A stretch of DNA of 29,255 bases from Methylibium sp031393925 (GTDB lineage Bacteria; Pseudomonadota; Gammaproteobacteria; Burkholderiales; Burkholderiaceae_C): positions 1 to 29,255 of the forward strand of contig NZ_JANMWL010000013.1 in NCBI RefSeq assembly GCF_031393925.1, read 5' to 3'. The notes under the pieces are model-generated. The model made no database searches. It was not told the DNA's origin and saw only the letters and a list, made by a program, of their open reading frames with translations. Each line of letters begins with the position of its first letter. Position 1 is the first letter of the stretch. Position numbers and translations under genes: made by a program. Positions 23,778 through 29,255 of the stretch are shown piece after piece.

Positions 23778-24299
23778 GTGTCCCGGCATGCCCGGCGACA
23801 CGTCGGCTGGCCTCTGTTGTGGGTTGCCGTGGCGAGCCTGATCGCTGGCTGCGCAGGGCAGCCGCCACCGCCGCCCGCGCCCCGGCAACCCAGCCAGCCT
23901 GCACCGGCGGCGCCCACCACCGTGCGCCCGGTGCCTGCGCCAGCGAACCGCGCGCTCGGTGCGCCCGACACGCCGCGCTCGCTGGCGCAGCTCAAGGCCC
24001 AGGCCGCGCAGCGCATCGTCGCGGCCAGTCCCGGCATGACCTACGGCGGCAAGGTGCCCGACGTGTTGCTCGCCATACCGGTGCTCGAGGTGGAACTCAA
24101 CGCCGATGGCAGCGTGCGCCGCGTCGACGTGCTGCGCCCGCCCCGGCAGGCGCCCGACACGGTGCAGTTGGCCATCGATGCGGTCAAGCGCGCGGCGCCG
24201 TTCGGCGACGTCTCCCGGTTGCCGCGGCCGTGGAAATTCACCGAGACCTTCCTGTTCAACGACGAGCGCAAGTTCAAGCCGCGCAGCATGGACGAGTGA
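23778..24299 (+). CDS. Proline-rich lipoprotein with a TonB-C-like C-terminal domain
   Basis: About 173 residues. A basic n-region and hydrophobic stretch lead to a lipobox, SLIAGC, so the protein is probably a lipoprotein. A proline/alanine-rich linker (QPPPPPAPRQPSQPAPAAP) follows. The C-terminal 85 residues, with VLEVELNADGSVRRVDVLRPP, AIDAVKRAAPFGD and KFTETFLFNDER, resemble the TonB C-terminal fold, which contacts outer-membrane receptors or peptidoglycan. I do not recognise a named gene. The start is uncertain: GTG at 23778 lies 16 bases after uvrC, while GTG at 23748 would overlap it. Confidence 0.75.
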   Translation: MSRHARRHVGWPLLWVAVASLIAGCAGQPPPPPAPRQPSQPAPAAPTTVRPVPAPANRALGAPDTPRSLAQLKAQAAQRIVAASPGMTYGGKVPDVLLAIPVLEVELNADGSVRRVDVLRPPRQAPDTVQLAIDAVKRAAPFGDVSRLPRPWKFTETFLFNDERKFKPRSMDE

Positions 24300-24308
24300 G
24301 CCACCCCC

Positions 24309-24325
24309 GCGGGCACAATGCCCGC
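24309..24325 (+). promoter_or_regulatory. Perfect dyad with CACAAT box abutting the pgsA start codon
   Basis: GCGGGCA (24309-24315) and TGCCCGC (24319-24325) form a 7-bp inverted repeat with a CAA spacer, ending one base before the pgsA ATG. No Shine-Dalgarno sequence is present. The centre contains CACAAT (24314-24319), a possible -10 element that would give a leaderless or near-leaderless mRNA. As RNA the hairpin would press on the start codon. Confidence 0.35.
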
Positions 24326-24892
24326 ATGTTCTTTACCCTGCCAACACTGCTGACCTGGGCGCGCATCCTCGCGATCCCGCTGATCGTCGGCGTGTTCTAC
24401 CTCGACGTCGAGCCGACGTCGCAGAACCTGATCGCCACCGTGCTGTTCGTCGTCGTGGCGCTCACCGACTGGGCCGACGGCTACCTCGCGCGCCGGCTCA
24501 ACCAGACTTCGTCATTCGGCGCCTTCCTCGACCCGGTGGCCGACAAGATTCTGGTGTGCGCGGCGCTGCTGGTGCTCGTGCACCTGGGGCGGTTGCACAC
24601 GCTGATCGCACTGGTGATCATCGGCCGCGAGATCGCCATTTCCGCCTTGCGCGAATGGATGGCGCAGATCGGCGCTTCGCGCAGCGTGGCGGTCCACATG
24701 CTCGGCAAGCTCAAGACGACGGTCCAGATGGTGGCCATTCCGTTCCTGCTGTTCCACGGGCGCTTGTTCGGCCTGATCGACACGCAGCGCTGGGGCACCG
24801 TGCTGATCGTCGTCGCGGCGACGCTGACCATCTGGTCGATGGTCTATTACCTGCAAAAGGCGCTGCCCGAGATACGCGCAAAGGCGCGTTGA
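24326..24892 (+). CDS. pgsA: CDP-diacylglycerol-glycerol-3-phosphate 3-phosphatidyltransferase
   Basis: 188 residues. The CDP-alcohol phosphatidyltransferase motif DG-x2-AR-x8-G-x3-D-x3-D is complete in ADGYLARRLNQTSSFGAFLD followed by PVADK. Four to five hydrophobic segments and the N-terminal NLPN-like FTLPTLLTWARI are typical. It makes phosphatidylglycerophosphate from CDP-diacylglycerol, the product of CdsA encoded at 5178. Pairing with uvrC upstream is a common gammaproteobacterial and betaproteobacterial order; here a lipoprotein gene is inserted between them. The stop overlaps the next ATG (TGATG). Confidence 0.96.
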   Translation: MFFTLPTLLTWARILAIPLIVGVFYLDVEPTSQNLIATVLFVVVALTDWADGYLARRLNQTSSFGAFLDPVADKILVCAALLVLVHLGRLHTLIALVIIGREIAISALREWMAQIGASRSVAVHMLGKLKTTVQMVAIPFLLFHGRLFGLIDTQRWGTVLIVVAATLTIWSMVYYLQKALPEIRAKAR

Positions 24893-25785
24893 TGACTGGC
24901 GATCATCGCGTGGCGCTGATCCGCGCCATGCCGGTCGTGTTCGTGCTCGTGTGGAGCACCGGCTTCATCGTCGCGCGCTACGGCATGCCGCATGCGCCGC
25001 CGCTGACCTTCCTGGCGGTGCGCTACCTGCTGTCGATCCTGTGCTTTGCCGTGTGGGTGCTGCTGGCGCGGGCAGCGTGGCCGCTCGGGCGTGTGCAATG
25101 GCTTCATCTGGCGATCACCGGCGCGTTGATGCATGCCGGCTACCTGGGCGGCGTGTGGGCTGCGGTCAAGGCCGGCATCGGGGCCGGCACGGTGGCGTTG
25201 ATCGTCGGCTTGCAGCCGGTGCTCACCGCCCTGTGGTTGAGCGCCCAGGGCGAGCGCGGTGAGCGCGTCACGCGCGCGCAGTGGCTGGGCTTGGCGCTCG
25301 GACTTACCGGCCTGCTGCTGGTGGTCGGCCACAAGCTGGGCAGCGGCGAAGTCACGGCCGTGAACCTGGCGCTCGCGATCGGCGCGCTGCTCAGCATCAC
25401 CAGCGGCACGCTCTACCAGAAACGCTTTGTCGCGCCCTGCGATGTGCGCACGGCCATTACGGTGCAACTGATGGCCGCACTCGCGCTTACGCTGCCGCTG
25501 GCTTGGCTGGAGCCCGGCGCGATCGACTGGCAACCGCAGCTGCTGGGTGCCATGGCCTGGTCGGTACTCGTGCTGACGCTGGGTGGCGGCTCGCTGCTCT
25601 ACCTGCTGATACAGCGCGGTGCCGCCACGGCGGTGACCAGCCTGATGTACCTTGTCCCGCCATGCACCGCGCTGATGGGCTGGGCGTTGTTCGGCGAGTC
25701 GCTTGCGCGCGGCGTGCTGGCCGGCCTGGCGCTGACCGCCCTCGGCGTGGCGCTGGTGGTGCGCTCGACGCGCTTGGGCAAGTGA
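24892..25785 (+). CDS. EamA-family (DMT superfamily) transporter
   Basis: 297 residues with about ten hydrophobic segments arranged as two EamA repeats. The first is near WSTGFIVARYGMPHAPPLTFLAVRYL and the second ends in TSLMYLVPPCTALMGWALFGESL, the conserved VPPxxxLxGxxxxGE pattern. Such proteins export metabolites or amino acids; the substrate is not predictable. The start overlaps the pgsA stop by one base, so it is co-expressed with it. No terminator is obvious after its stop. Confidence 0.9.
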   Translation: MTGDHRVALIRAMPVVFVLVWSTGFIVARYGMPHAPPLTFLAVRYLLSILCFAVWVLLARAAWPLGRVQWLHLAITGALMHAGYLGGVWAAVKAGIGAGTVALIVGLQPVLTALWLSAQGERGERVTRAQWLGLALGLTGLLLVVGHKLGSGEVTAVNLALAIGALLSITSGTLYQKRFVAPCDVRTAITVQLMAALALTLPLAWLEPGAIDWQPQLLGAMAWSVLVLTLGGGSLLYLLIQRGAATAVTSLMYLVPPCTALMGWALFGESLARGVLAGLALTALGVALVVRSTRLGK

Positions 25786-26071
25786 AGTAGACGCCCGCGT
25801 GGCGGTGGCGGCATGCTGTTTCACATCGAGTCAGTCACTGCGCTGTGGAGCGCACACCCTCAGACGTCAAGCGCGAGTTGCGCGCGTTCTCCACGCGATG
25901 CGCGAGTACTTTCTCATGGGGGACACGCATAGAATCGTGTTCCCGCTTGACACCCCGCGGGCTCGCCGCTGTAATCATCGCGCAGCTGACGCGGCCGTCT
26001 TTAGCGCATCCCTGCGGGCAGGGTCCCGCCACCTTTCACCGTACAGAGACACCTTCAGAGGGGGTACTTTC
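25786..26071. other. Intergenic region between the EamA gene and hupB
   Basis: These 286 bases hold no supportable gene. They contain an imperfect inverted repeat, GGGGACACG (25919-25927) and CGTGTTCCC (25936-25944), with TAGAAT between the arms. The strong promoter at 25947-25975 follows, then a leader of about 90 bases leading to the HU start. The part from 25786 to 25918 shows nothing I can interpret. Confidence 0.6.
25947..25975 (+). promoter_or_regulatory. Sigma-70 promoter of hupB
   Basis: TTGACA (25947-25952), a 17-bp spacer and TGTAAT (25970-25975) make a near-consensus promoter. Transcription would begin around 25982, leaving a leader of about 90 bases before the GTG start at 26072. 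It probably also drives tRNA-Val, which begins ten bases after the HU stop. Confidence 0.75.
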
Positions 26072-26344
26072 GTGAACAAGACTGAACTGATCGAACACAT
26101 CGCCAAGCAGGCCGACATCTCGAAGGCCGCAGCGACACGCGCGCTCGAGGCCCTGATTGGCGGCGTGCGCACCACGCTCAAGAAGGGCGGCAGCGTGTCG
26201 CTCGTCGGCTTCGGCACATTTGCCGTGAGCAAGCGTGCGGCGCGCAGCGGGCGCAATCCGCGCACCGGTGACACGATCAAAATCAAGGCAGCCAAGGTGC
26301 CGAAGTTCCGCCCAGGCAAGGCGCTTAAAGACGCGCTGAACTGA
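26072..26344 (+). CDS. hupB: DNA-binding protein HU
   Basis: 90 residues, the standard HU length. MNKTELIEHIAKQADISKAAATRAL forms the N-terminal helices, VSLVGFGTFAVSKRAARSGRNPRTGDTI contains the conserved GFG and the DNA-binding arm with the intercalating proline, and PKFRPGKALKDALN is the C-terminus. HU bends and compacts DNA. The start is GTG at 26072, supported by GAGGGGG (26058-26064). It has its own strong promoter and is followed at once by tRNA-Val. A lon-hupB-ppiD order is usual in proteobacteria; here lon is not adjacent upstream. Confidence 0.97.
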   Translation: MNKTELIEHIAKQADISKAAATRALEALIGGVRTTLKKGGSVSLVGFGTFAVSKRAARSGRNPRTGDTIKIKAAKVPKFRPGKALKDALN

Positions 26345-26354
26345 ACCCCCCAAC

Positions 26355-26430
26355 GGGTGCTTAGCTCAGCTGGTAGAGCGGCGCCCTTACAAGGCGTAGG
26401 TCGGGGGTTCGAGCCCCTCAGCACCCACCA
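26355..26430 (+). tRNA. tRNA-Val (anticodon TAC)
   Basis: A complete cloverleaf is encoded: acceptor GGGTGCT / AGCACCC, the D-arm sequence AGCTCAGCTGGTAGAG, anticodon loop CTTACAA with TAC at 26388-26390, the T-arm GGTTCGAGCCCC, discriminator A and an encoded CCA (26428-26430). The anticodon stem ends in a G-T wobble pair. It begins ten bases after the hupB stop, so it is most likely processed from the hupB transcript. Confidence 0.97.
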
Positions 26431-26498
26431 AGCGCAAGTCCGATGTCGACGCGACGACACTCATCGCTCCGATAGAATCGAGTGGCATCGGCCCCTAC

Positions 26499-26524
26499 AA
26501 AGGCGAACCTTGGTTCGCCTTTTT
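26499..26524 (+). terminator. Intrinsic terminator after hupB-tRNA-Val
   Basis: AAAGGCGAACC (26499-26509) and GGTTCGCCTTT (26512-26522) form a perfect 11-bp dyad ending in a five-T run. An outer pair, CCCTAC (26493-26498) and GTAGGG (26528-26533), extends the symmetry. It lies 68 bases after the tRNA and 38 bases before ppiD. A TAGAAT box at 26473-26478 precedes it, so it might alternatively act as an attenuator in a ppiD leader. Confidence 0.85.
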
Positions 26525-26562
26525 CGCGTAGGGCTGGCATCCGTGTTCACCCGAGGTTTCCG

Positions 26563-28485
26563 ATGTTTGAATTCGTCCGCTCGCACATGCGCTTGTTGCA
26601 GTTCGTGCTCGTGCTGCTGATCTTCCCGTCGTTCGTGTTCTTCGGCATCCAGGGCTACAGCAGCTTCAGCGCCGGCACGACCACGGTCGCCAAGGTGGCT
26701 GGACAATCGATCACGCAGGCCGAATGGGACGCTGCCCACCGACGCCAGATCGAGCGCGTGCGGGCGCAGTCGCCAGAGGTCGACGTGAAGCTGTTCGACA
26801 CGCCGCAGATGAAGCTGCAGACGCTCGAGGCGGTGATGCGCGAGCGCGTGCTGGCGGTGGCCGCCGACAAGCTTCGGCTGGGAGCCGGCGACGAGCGCTT
26901 GCAGCGCATGTTCGCCACCGACCCGCAACTGGCTTTTCTGCGCAAGCCCGACGGCAGCCTGAACACCGAACTGCTGCAGGCCCAGGGCTCGAGTGCCGAG
27001 CGATTCGAGCAGCAACTGCGCCAGGATCTCGCGATGCGCCAGGTGCTTTCGGGCGTGGCCGCGACGACGCTTGCCCCGGTGGTGGTGTCCAACACGGCGC
27101 TTGACGCACTGCTGCAGCGTCGCGAGGTACGCGTCGCGCGCTTCGACATGAAGGACTACGCCGCCAAGGCCAAGCCCACCGATGCCGAGGTCGAGGCCTA
27201 CTACAGCGACCCTGCGCACCTGACCGACTTCCAGGCCCCCGAGCGTGCTTCGATCGAATACGTCGTGCTCGACCTCGAGGCCCTGAAGGCCGGCATCACG
27301 GTGAGCGACGAAGAGTTACGCAAGCACTATGCCGACAACGCCAAGCTCTACACGGCACCGGACGAGCGGCGCGCCAGCCATATTTTATTTGCCGTGGACA
27401 AGAAGGCCGGCGACGCGGCGCGCGAGAAGGCCAAGGCAAAGGCGAACGCTGTGCTCGCCGAGCTCCGCAAGGCCCCGGCGCGATTCGCCGAGTTGGCCAA
27501 AAAGAATTCGGACGACCCGTCATCGACTCAAGGCGGTGACCTCGGGTTCTTTACGCGCGACGCGATGGTGAAGCCATTTGCAGACGCGGCCTTCAACTTG
27601 AAGCCGTCGCAGATCAGCGACCCGGTTGAAAGCGAGTACGGATACCACATCATTCAGTTGACGCAGGCGCGTGGCGGCGACAAAAAGCCGTTCGAGACGG
27701 TCAAGGCCGAGATCGAGGCCGCGCTCAAGCAACCGCTGGTCCAGCGCAAGTTCACCGAGGCGGCCGACAGCTTCACGAACACCGCGTACGAGCAGTCCGA
27801 CAGCCTCAAGCCGGTGGCCGAGAAACTCGCGCTGCCGATCCGCACGGCCACGGCCGTGACCCGTTTTGCGGCCCAGGGGGCGACCGGAGCGCTTGCGAGT
27901 CCGAAGTTTCTGAACGCGCTGTTCAGCGATGAGGTGGTGCGCAACAAGCGCAACACCGAAGCTGTCGAGACCGGGGCCAATCAACTCGCGGCGGGACGCA
28001 TCGTCGATTACGCGCCGGCGCGCAAGCTCCCGCTGGCCGAGGTGAAGGACTTGGTGCGCTTGCGCGTGCAGGCCGAGCAAGCCGCTGCGCTGGCGCGCAA
28101 GGCCGGCGAAACCAAGCTCGCGGCATGGAGGGACGGTGGCGCCGCCGACACACTGGCGCCGACGGTCGCCGTGTCTCGTGGACAGGCCCAGGGGCTCTCG
28201 CGGGAACTGCTCGACGCCGTCATGAAGGCGCCGACAACCAAGCTGCCGGCTTGGGTGGGCGTCGACCTCGGCACGCAAGGCTATGCGGTGGCGCGCATCG
28301 ACAAGCTGCTGCCGCGCGATCCAGCCAGCGGCGACGCGCAGCGCCTTCAGTCGCAATATGCGCAAGTGTGGGGCGCAGCAGAAACCGAGGCGTACTACGA
28401 CGCCTTGAAGCAGCGCTACAAGGCGCGCGTCACCGCAGATGCGGTGATGCCTGCAGCGGTCGTGTCGGAGGCGCCGGTGCGCTGA
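26563..28485 (+). CDS. ppiD: Periplasmic folding chaperone PpiD (SurA/PpiD-type, parvulin domain)
   Basis: 640 residues. An N-terminal anchor (RLLQFVLVLLIFPSFVFFGI, residues ~11-30) is followed by a SurA-like N-terminal region. A parvulin PPIase domain spans about 267-366, with ASHILFAV, ARFAELAKKNSDDPSS, GGDLGFF, PFADAAF and SEYGYHIIQLT. PpiD helps proteins leaving the SecYEG channel. The ATG at 26563 has GAGG (26553-26556) six bases upstream; the open frame starts earlier but only covers the terminator. Its position after hupB is conserved in proteobacteria. The last codons abut the tRNA-His promoter. Confidence 0.95.
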   Translation: MFEFVRSHMRLLQFVLVLLIFPSFVFFGIQGYSSFSAGTTTVAKVAGQSITQAEWDAAHRRQIERVRAQSPEVDVKLFDTPQMKLQTLEAVMRERVLAVAADKLRLGAGDERLQRMFATDPQLAFLRKPDGSLNTELLQAQGSSAERFEQQLRQDLAMRQVLSGVAATTLAPVVVSNTALDALLQRREVRVARFDMKDYAAKAKPTDAEVEAYYSDPAHLTDFQAPERASIEYVVLDLEALKAGITVSDEELRKHYADNAKLYTAPDERRASHILFAVDKKAGDAAREKAKAKANAVLAELRKAPARFAELAKKNSDDPSSTQGGDLGFFTRDAMVKPFADAAFNLKPSQISDPVESEYGYHIIQLTQARGGDKKPFETVKAEIEAALKQPLVQRKFTEAADSFTNTAYEQSDSLKPVAEKLALPIRTATAVTRFAAQGATGALASPKFLNALFSDEVVRNKRNTEAVETGANQLAAGRIVDYAPARKLPLAEVKDLVRLRVQAEQAAALARKAGETKLAAWRDGGAADTLAPTVAVSRGQAQGLSRELLDAVMKAPTTKLPAWVGVDLGTQGYAVARIDKLLPRDPASGDAQRLQSQYAQVWGAAETEAYYDALKQRYKARVTADAVMPAAVVSEAPVR

Positions 28486-28495
28486 GCCGCGCCGC

Positions 28496-28501
28496 TATAA
28501 T
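28496..28501 (+). promoter_or_regulatory. -10 element of tRNA-His
   Basis: A perfect TATAAT lies 12 bases before the tRNA and 10 bases after the ppiD stop. Transcription would begin near 28508. No good -35 is seen at the right spacing, where the bases are ppiD codons. Confidence 0.55.
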
Positions 28502-28513
28502 TCGTGCTTCTGT

Positions 28514-28590
28514 GGTGGCTGTAGCTCAGTTGGTAGAGTCCAGGATTGTGATTCCTGTTGTCGTGGGTTCGAGCCCCATCAGCCACCCCA
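28514..28590 (+). tRNA. tRNA-His (anticodon GTG)
   Basis: The sequence includes the extra G at -1 (28514) typical of tRNA-His, acceptor GTGGCTG / CAGCCAC, the D-arm AGCTCAGTTGGTAGAG, anticodon stem CAGGA / TCCTG with GTG at 28548-28550, the T-arm GGGTTCGAGCCCC, C73 and encoded CCA. It is the probable insertion target of the integrase encoded just downstream. Confidence 0.97.
28560..28590 (+). other. Probable attachment site (island border) in the 3' end of tRNA-His
   Basis: P4-type integrases usually recombine within the 3' part of a tRNA gene and place their own gene right next to it, as seen here. The T-arm and acceptor end of tRNA-His is therefore the likely att core. The second copy that would prove it must lie outside the window, so the exact limits are a guess. 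Confidence 0.45.
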
Positions 28591-28639
28591 AGATTCCGCT
28601 CCATACGGTTTCATACAGACCCAACCTCCACGCAAAATC

Positions 28640-28658
28640 AACGACTTAGCAGGTCGTT
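28640..28658 (+). other. Short hairpin after tRNA-His
   Basis: AACGAC (28640-28645) pairs with GTCGTT (28653-28658) around a 7-base loop, followed by TGTGT. It is 50 bases after the tRNA and could be a weak terminator. A second small dyad, CAGGA / TCCTG, follows (28664-28677). Confidence 0.25.
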
Positions 28659-28703
28659 TGTGTCAGGAGGGTTCCTGCCAACTCACGGCAGCGCAGCGAA
28701 TCC

Positions 28704-28762
28704 GGGGGAACATCTGGGGGAACGGACGGCAGTTTTTCTGCCGATCCGGAGTTTGTTCCCCC
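28704..28762. repeat. GGGGGAAC repeats and nested hairpin upstream of the integrase
   Basis: GGGGGAAC occurs twice in direct orientation (28704-28711 and 28716-28723), and its inverse GTTCCCCC (28755-28762) ends exactly at the integrase ATG. Between the second copy and the inverse lies a stem, CGGACGGCAG / CTGCCGATCCG, around TTTTT (28723-28748, one bulged base). The whole block from 28716 to 28762 can fold into one nested hairpin that reaches the start codon. Possible roles are integrase arm-binding sites, an operator or translational control. Confidence 0.55.
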
Positions 28763-29255
28763 ATGCTCACCGACAAACAATGCAAGAACGCCCTCTGTAC
28801 CGAGGGCAAGGTCCGTGTCCGACTCGCTGACGCGAGTGGCCTCTACTTGGAGGTCGCGTCATCGGGTTCGAAGCGTTGGTTCTGGAAGTACCGTTTCGAT
28901 GGCAAGGAGAAGCGCCTTGCGATCGGCGGCTATCCCGACGTCGGGCTGAAAGAGGCCCGTGCCGCTCGCGACGACGCGAGGAAGCAACAGCAGCGTGGCG
29001 CCGATCCGGTTCTTGAGCGCCAAGTCGAGCGCCTCAGTTCCCGGTTCGATGCCGACGCGACGTTCGAAGTCGCCGCGCGCGAGTTCCACGCTGCGAAGAG
29101 GGCCGGCTGGAGCGACCACTACACCAAGCGCTGGCTGGAGCGGTTGAGCAAGGATGTGTTCCCCTGGTTGGGCAAACTGCCCCTGTCCCAGATCGGCGCG
29201 CCCATGCTCCTGCAGACCCTGCGTCGGGTCGAGAACCGCGGGGTACGCGAACTGC
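28763..29255 (+). CDS. P4-type tyrosine integrase, N-terminal part
   Basis: 164 residues are visible before the window ends. MLTDKQCKNAL, LADASGLYLEVASSGSKRW and KYRFDGKEKRLAIGGYPDVGLKEAR match the DUF4102 arm-binding domain of P4/CP4-57-like integrases, and from about residue 105 (FEVAAREFHAAKRAGWSDHYTKRW) the SAM-like core-binding domain begins. The catalytic domain with R-H-R-Y lies outside. The gene follows tRNA-His in the same orientation, the standard layout of tRNA-borne genomic islands. GGAG (28748-28751) is eleven bases from the ATG and buried in a predicted hairpin. Confidence 0.93.
   Translation, partial: MLTDKQCKNALCTEGKVRVRLADASGLYLEVASSGSKRWFWKYRFDGKEKRLAIGGYPDVGLKEARAARDDARKQQQRGADPVLERQVERLSSRFDADATFEVAAREFHAAKRAGWSDHYTKRWLERLSKDVFPWLGKLPLSQIGAPMLLQTLRRVENRGVREL

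Overview
The window is a G+C-rich chromosomal segment of a betaproteobacterium, most likely order Burkholderiales. The evidence is the gene order rpsB-tsf-pyrH-frr-uppS-cdsA-dxr-rseP-bamA-skp-lpxD-fabZ-lpxA-lpxB-rnhB-rRNA/tRNA methyltransferase, an EF-P with an arginine at the modification site next to earP, and the protein sequences themselves. The genus cannot be fixed from sequence reading alone. I found no CRISPR array, toxin-antitoxin pair, phage structural gene or recognisable new multi-gene system. Nearly everything before the last ~500 bases is core genome.

Layout. Bases 1-1065 (minus) hold the 5' part of an amidase-signature enzyme that runs off the left edge. Bases 1256-16406 (plus) are a long, tightly packed cluster for translation (S2, EF-Ts, ribosome recycling factor), UMP phosphorylation, isoprenoid and undecaprenyl synthesis (DXP reductoisomerase, UPP synthase), phospholipid precursor synthesis (CdsA), envelope stress and outer membrane assembly (RseP, BamA, Skp), lipid A synthesis (LpxD, FabZ, LpxA, LpxB), RNase HII and a SpoU/TrmH-family RNA methyltransferase. 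Most neighbours overlap by a few bases (ATGA-type junctions), which fits coupled expression. An intrinsic-terminator-like hairpin sits between rpsB and tsf.

Bases 16367-19661 (minus) form a three-gene operon: a DUF3445/HODM-like haem oxygenase-type protein, mnmC (tRNA wobble-uridine modification) and a small DUF2784 membrane protein whose 3' end overlaps the convergent methyltransferase gene by 40 bp. Bases 19710-21524 (minus) are earP-efp followed by a strong terminator: EarP rhamnosylates Arg32 of EF-P. Bases 21797-25785 (plus) carry uvrC, a proline-rich lipoprotein with a TonB-C-like tail, pgsA and an EamA transporter. Bases 25947-28590 carry a strong promoter, an HU gene with GTG start, tRNA-Val(TAC), a terminator hairpin, ppiD and tRNA-His(GTG).

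From 28591 the character changes. Directly after tRNA-His come short repeats, a large nested hairpin and the start of a P4-type tyrosine integrase reading out of the window. This is the usual left border of an integrative element inserted in a tRNA gene; its cargo lies beyond base 29255. The most interesting observations are this island border with its structured integrase leader, an amidase with proline at the catalytic cis-Ser position, an MnmC whose methyltransferase active-site loop is atypical, and a cluster of TTGCAA palindromes upstream of rpsB.
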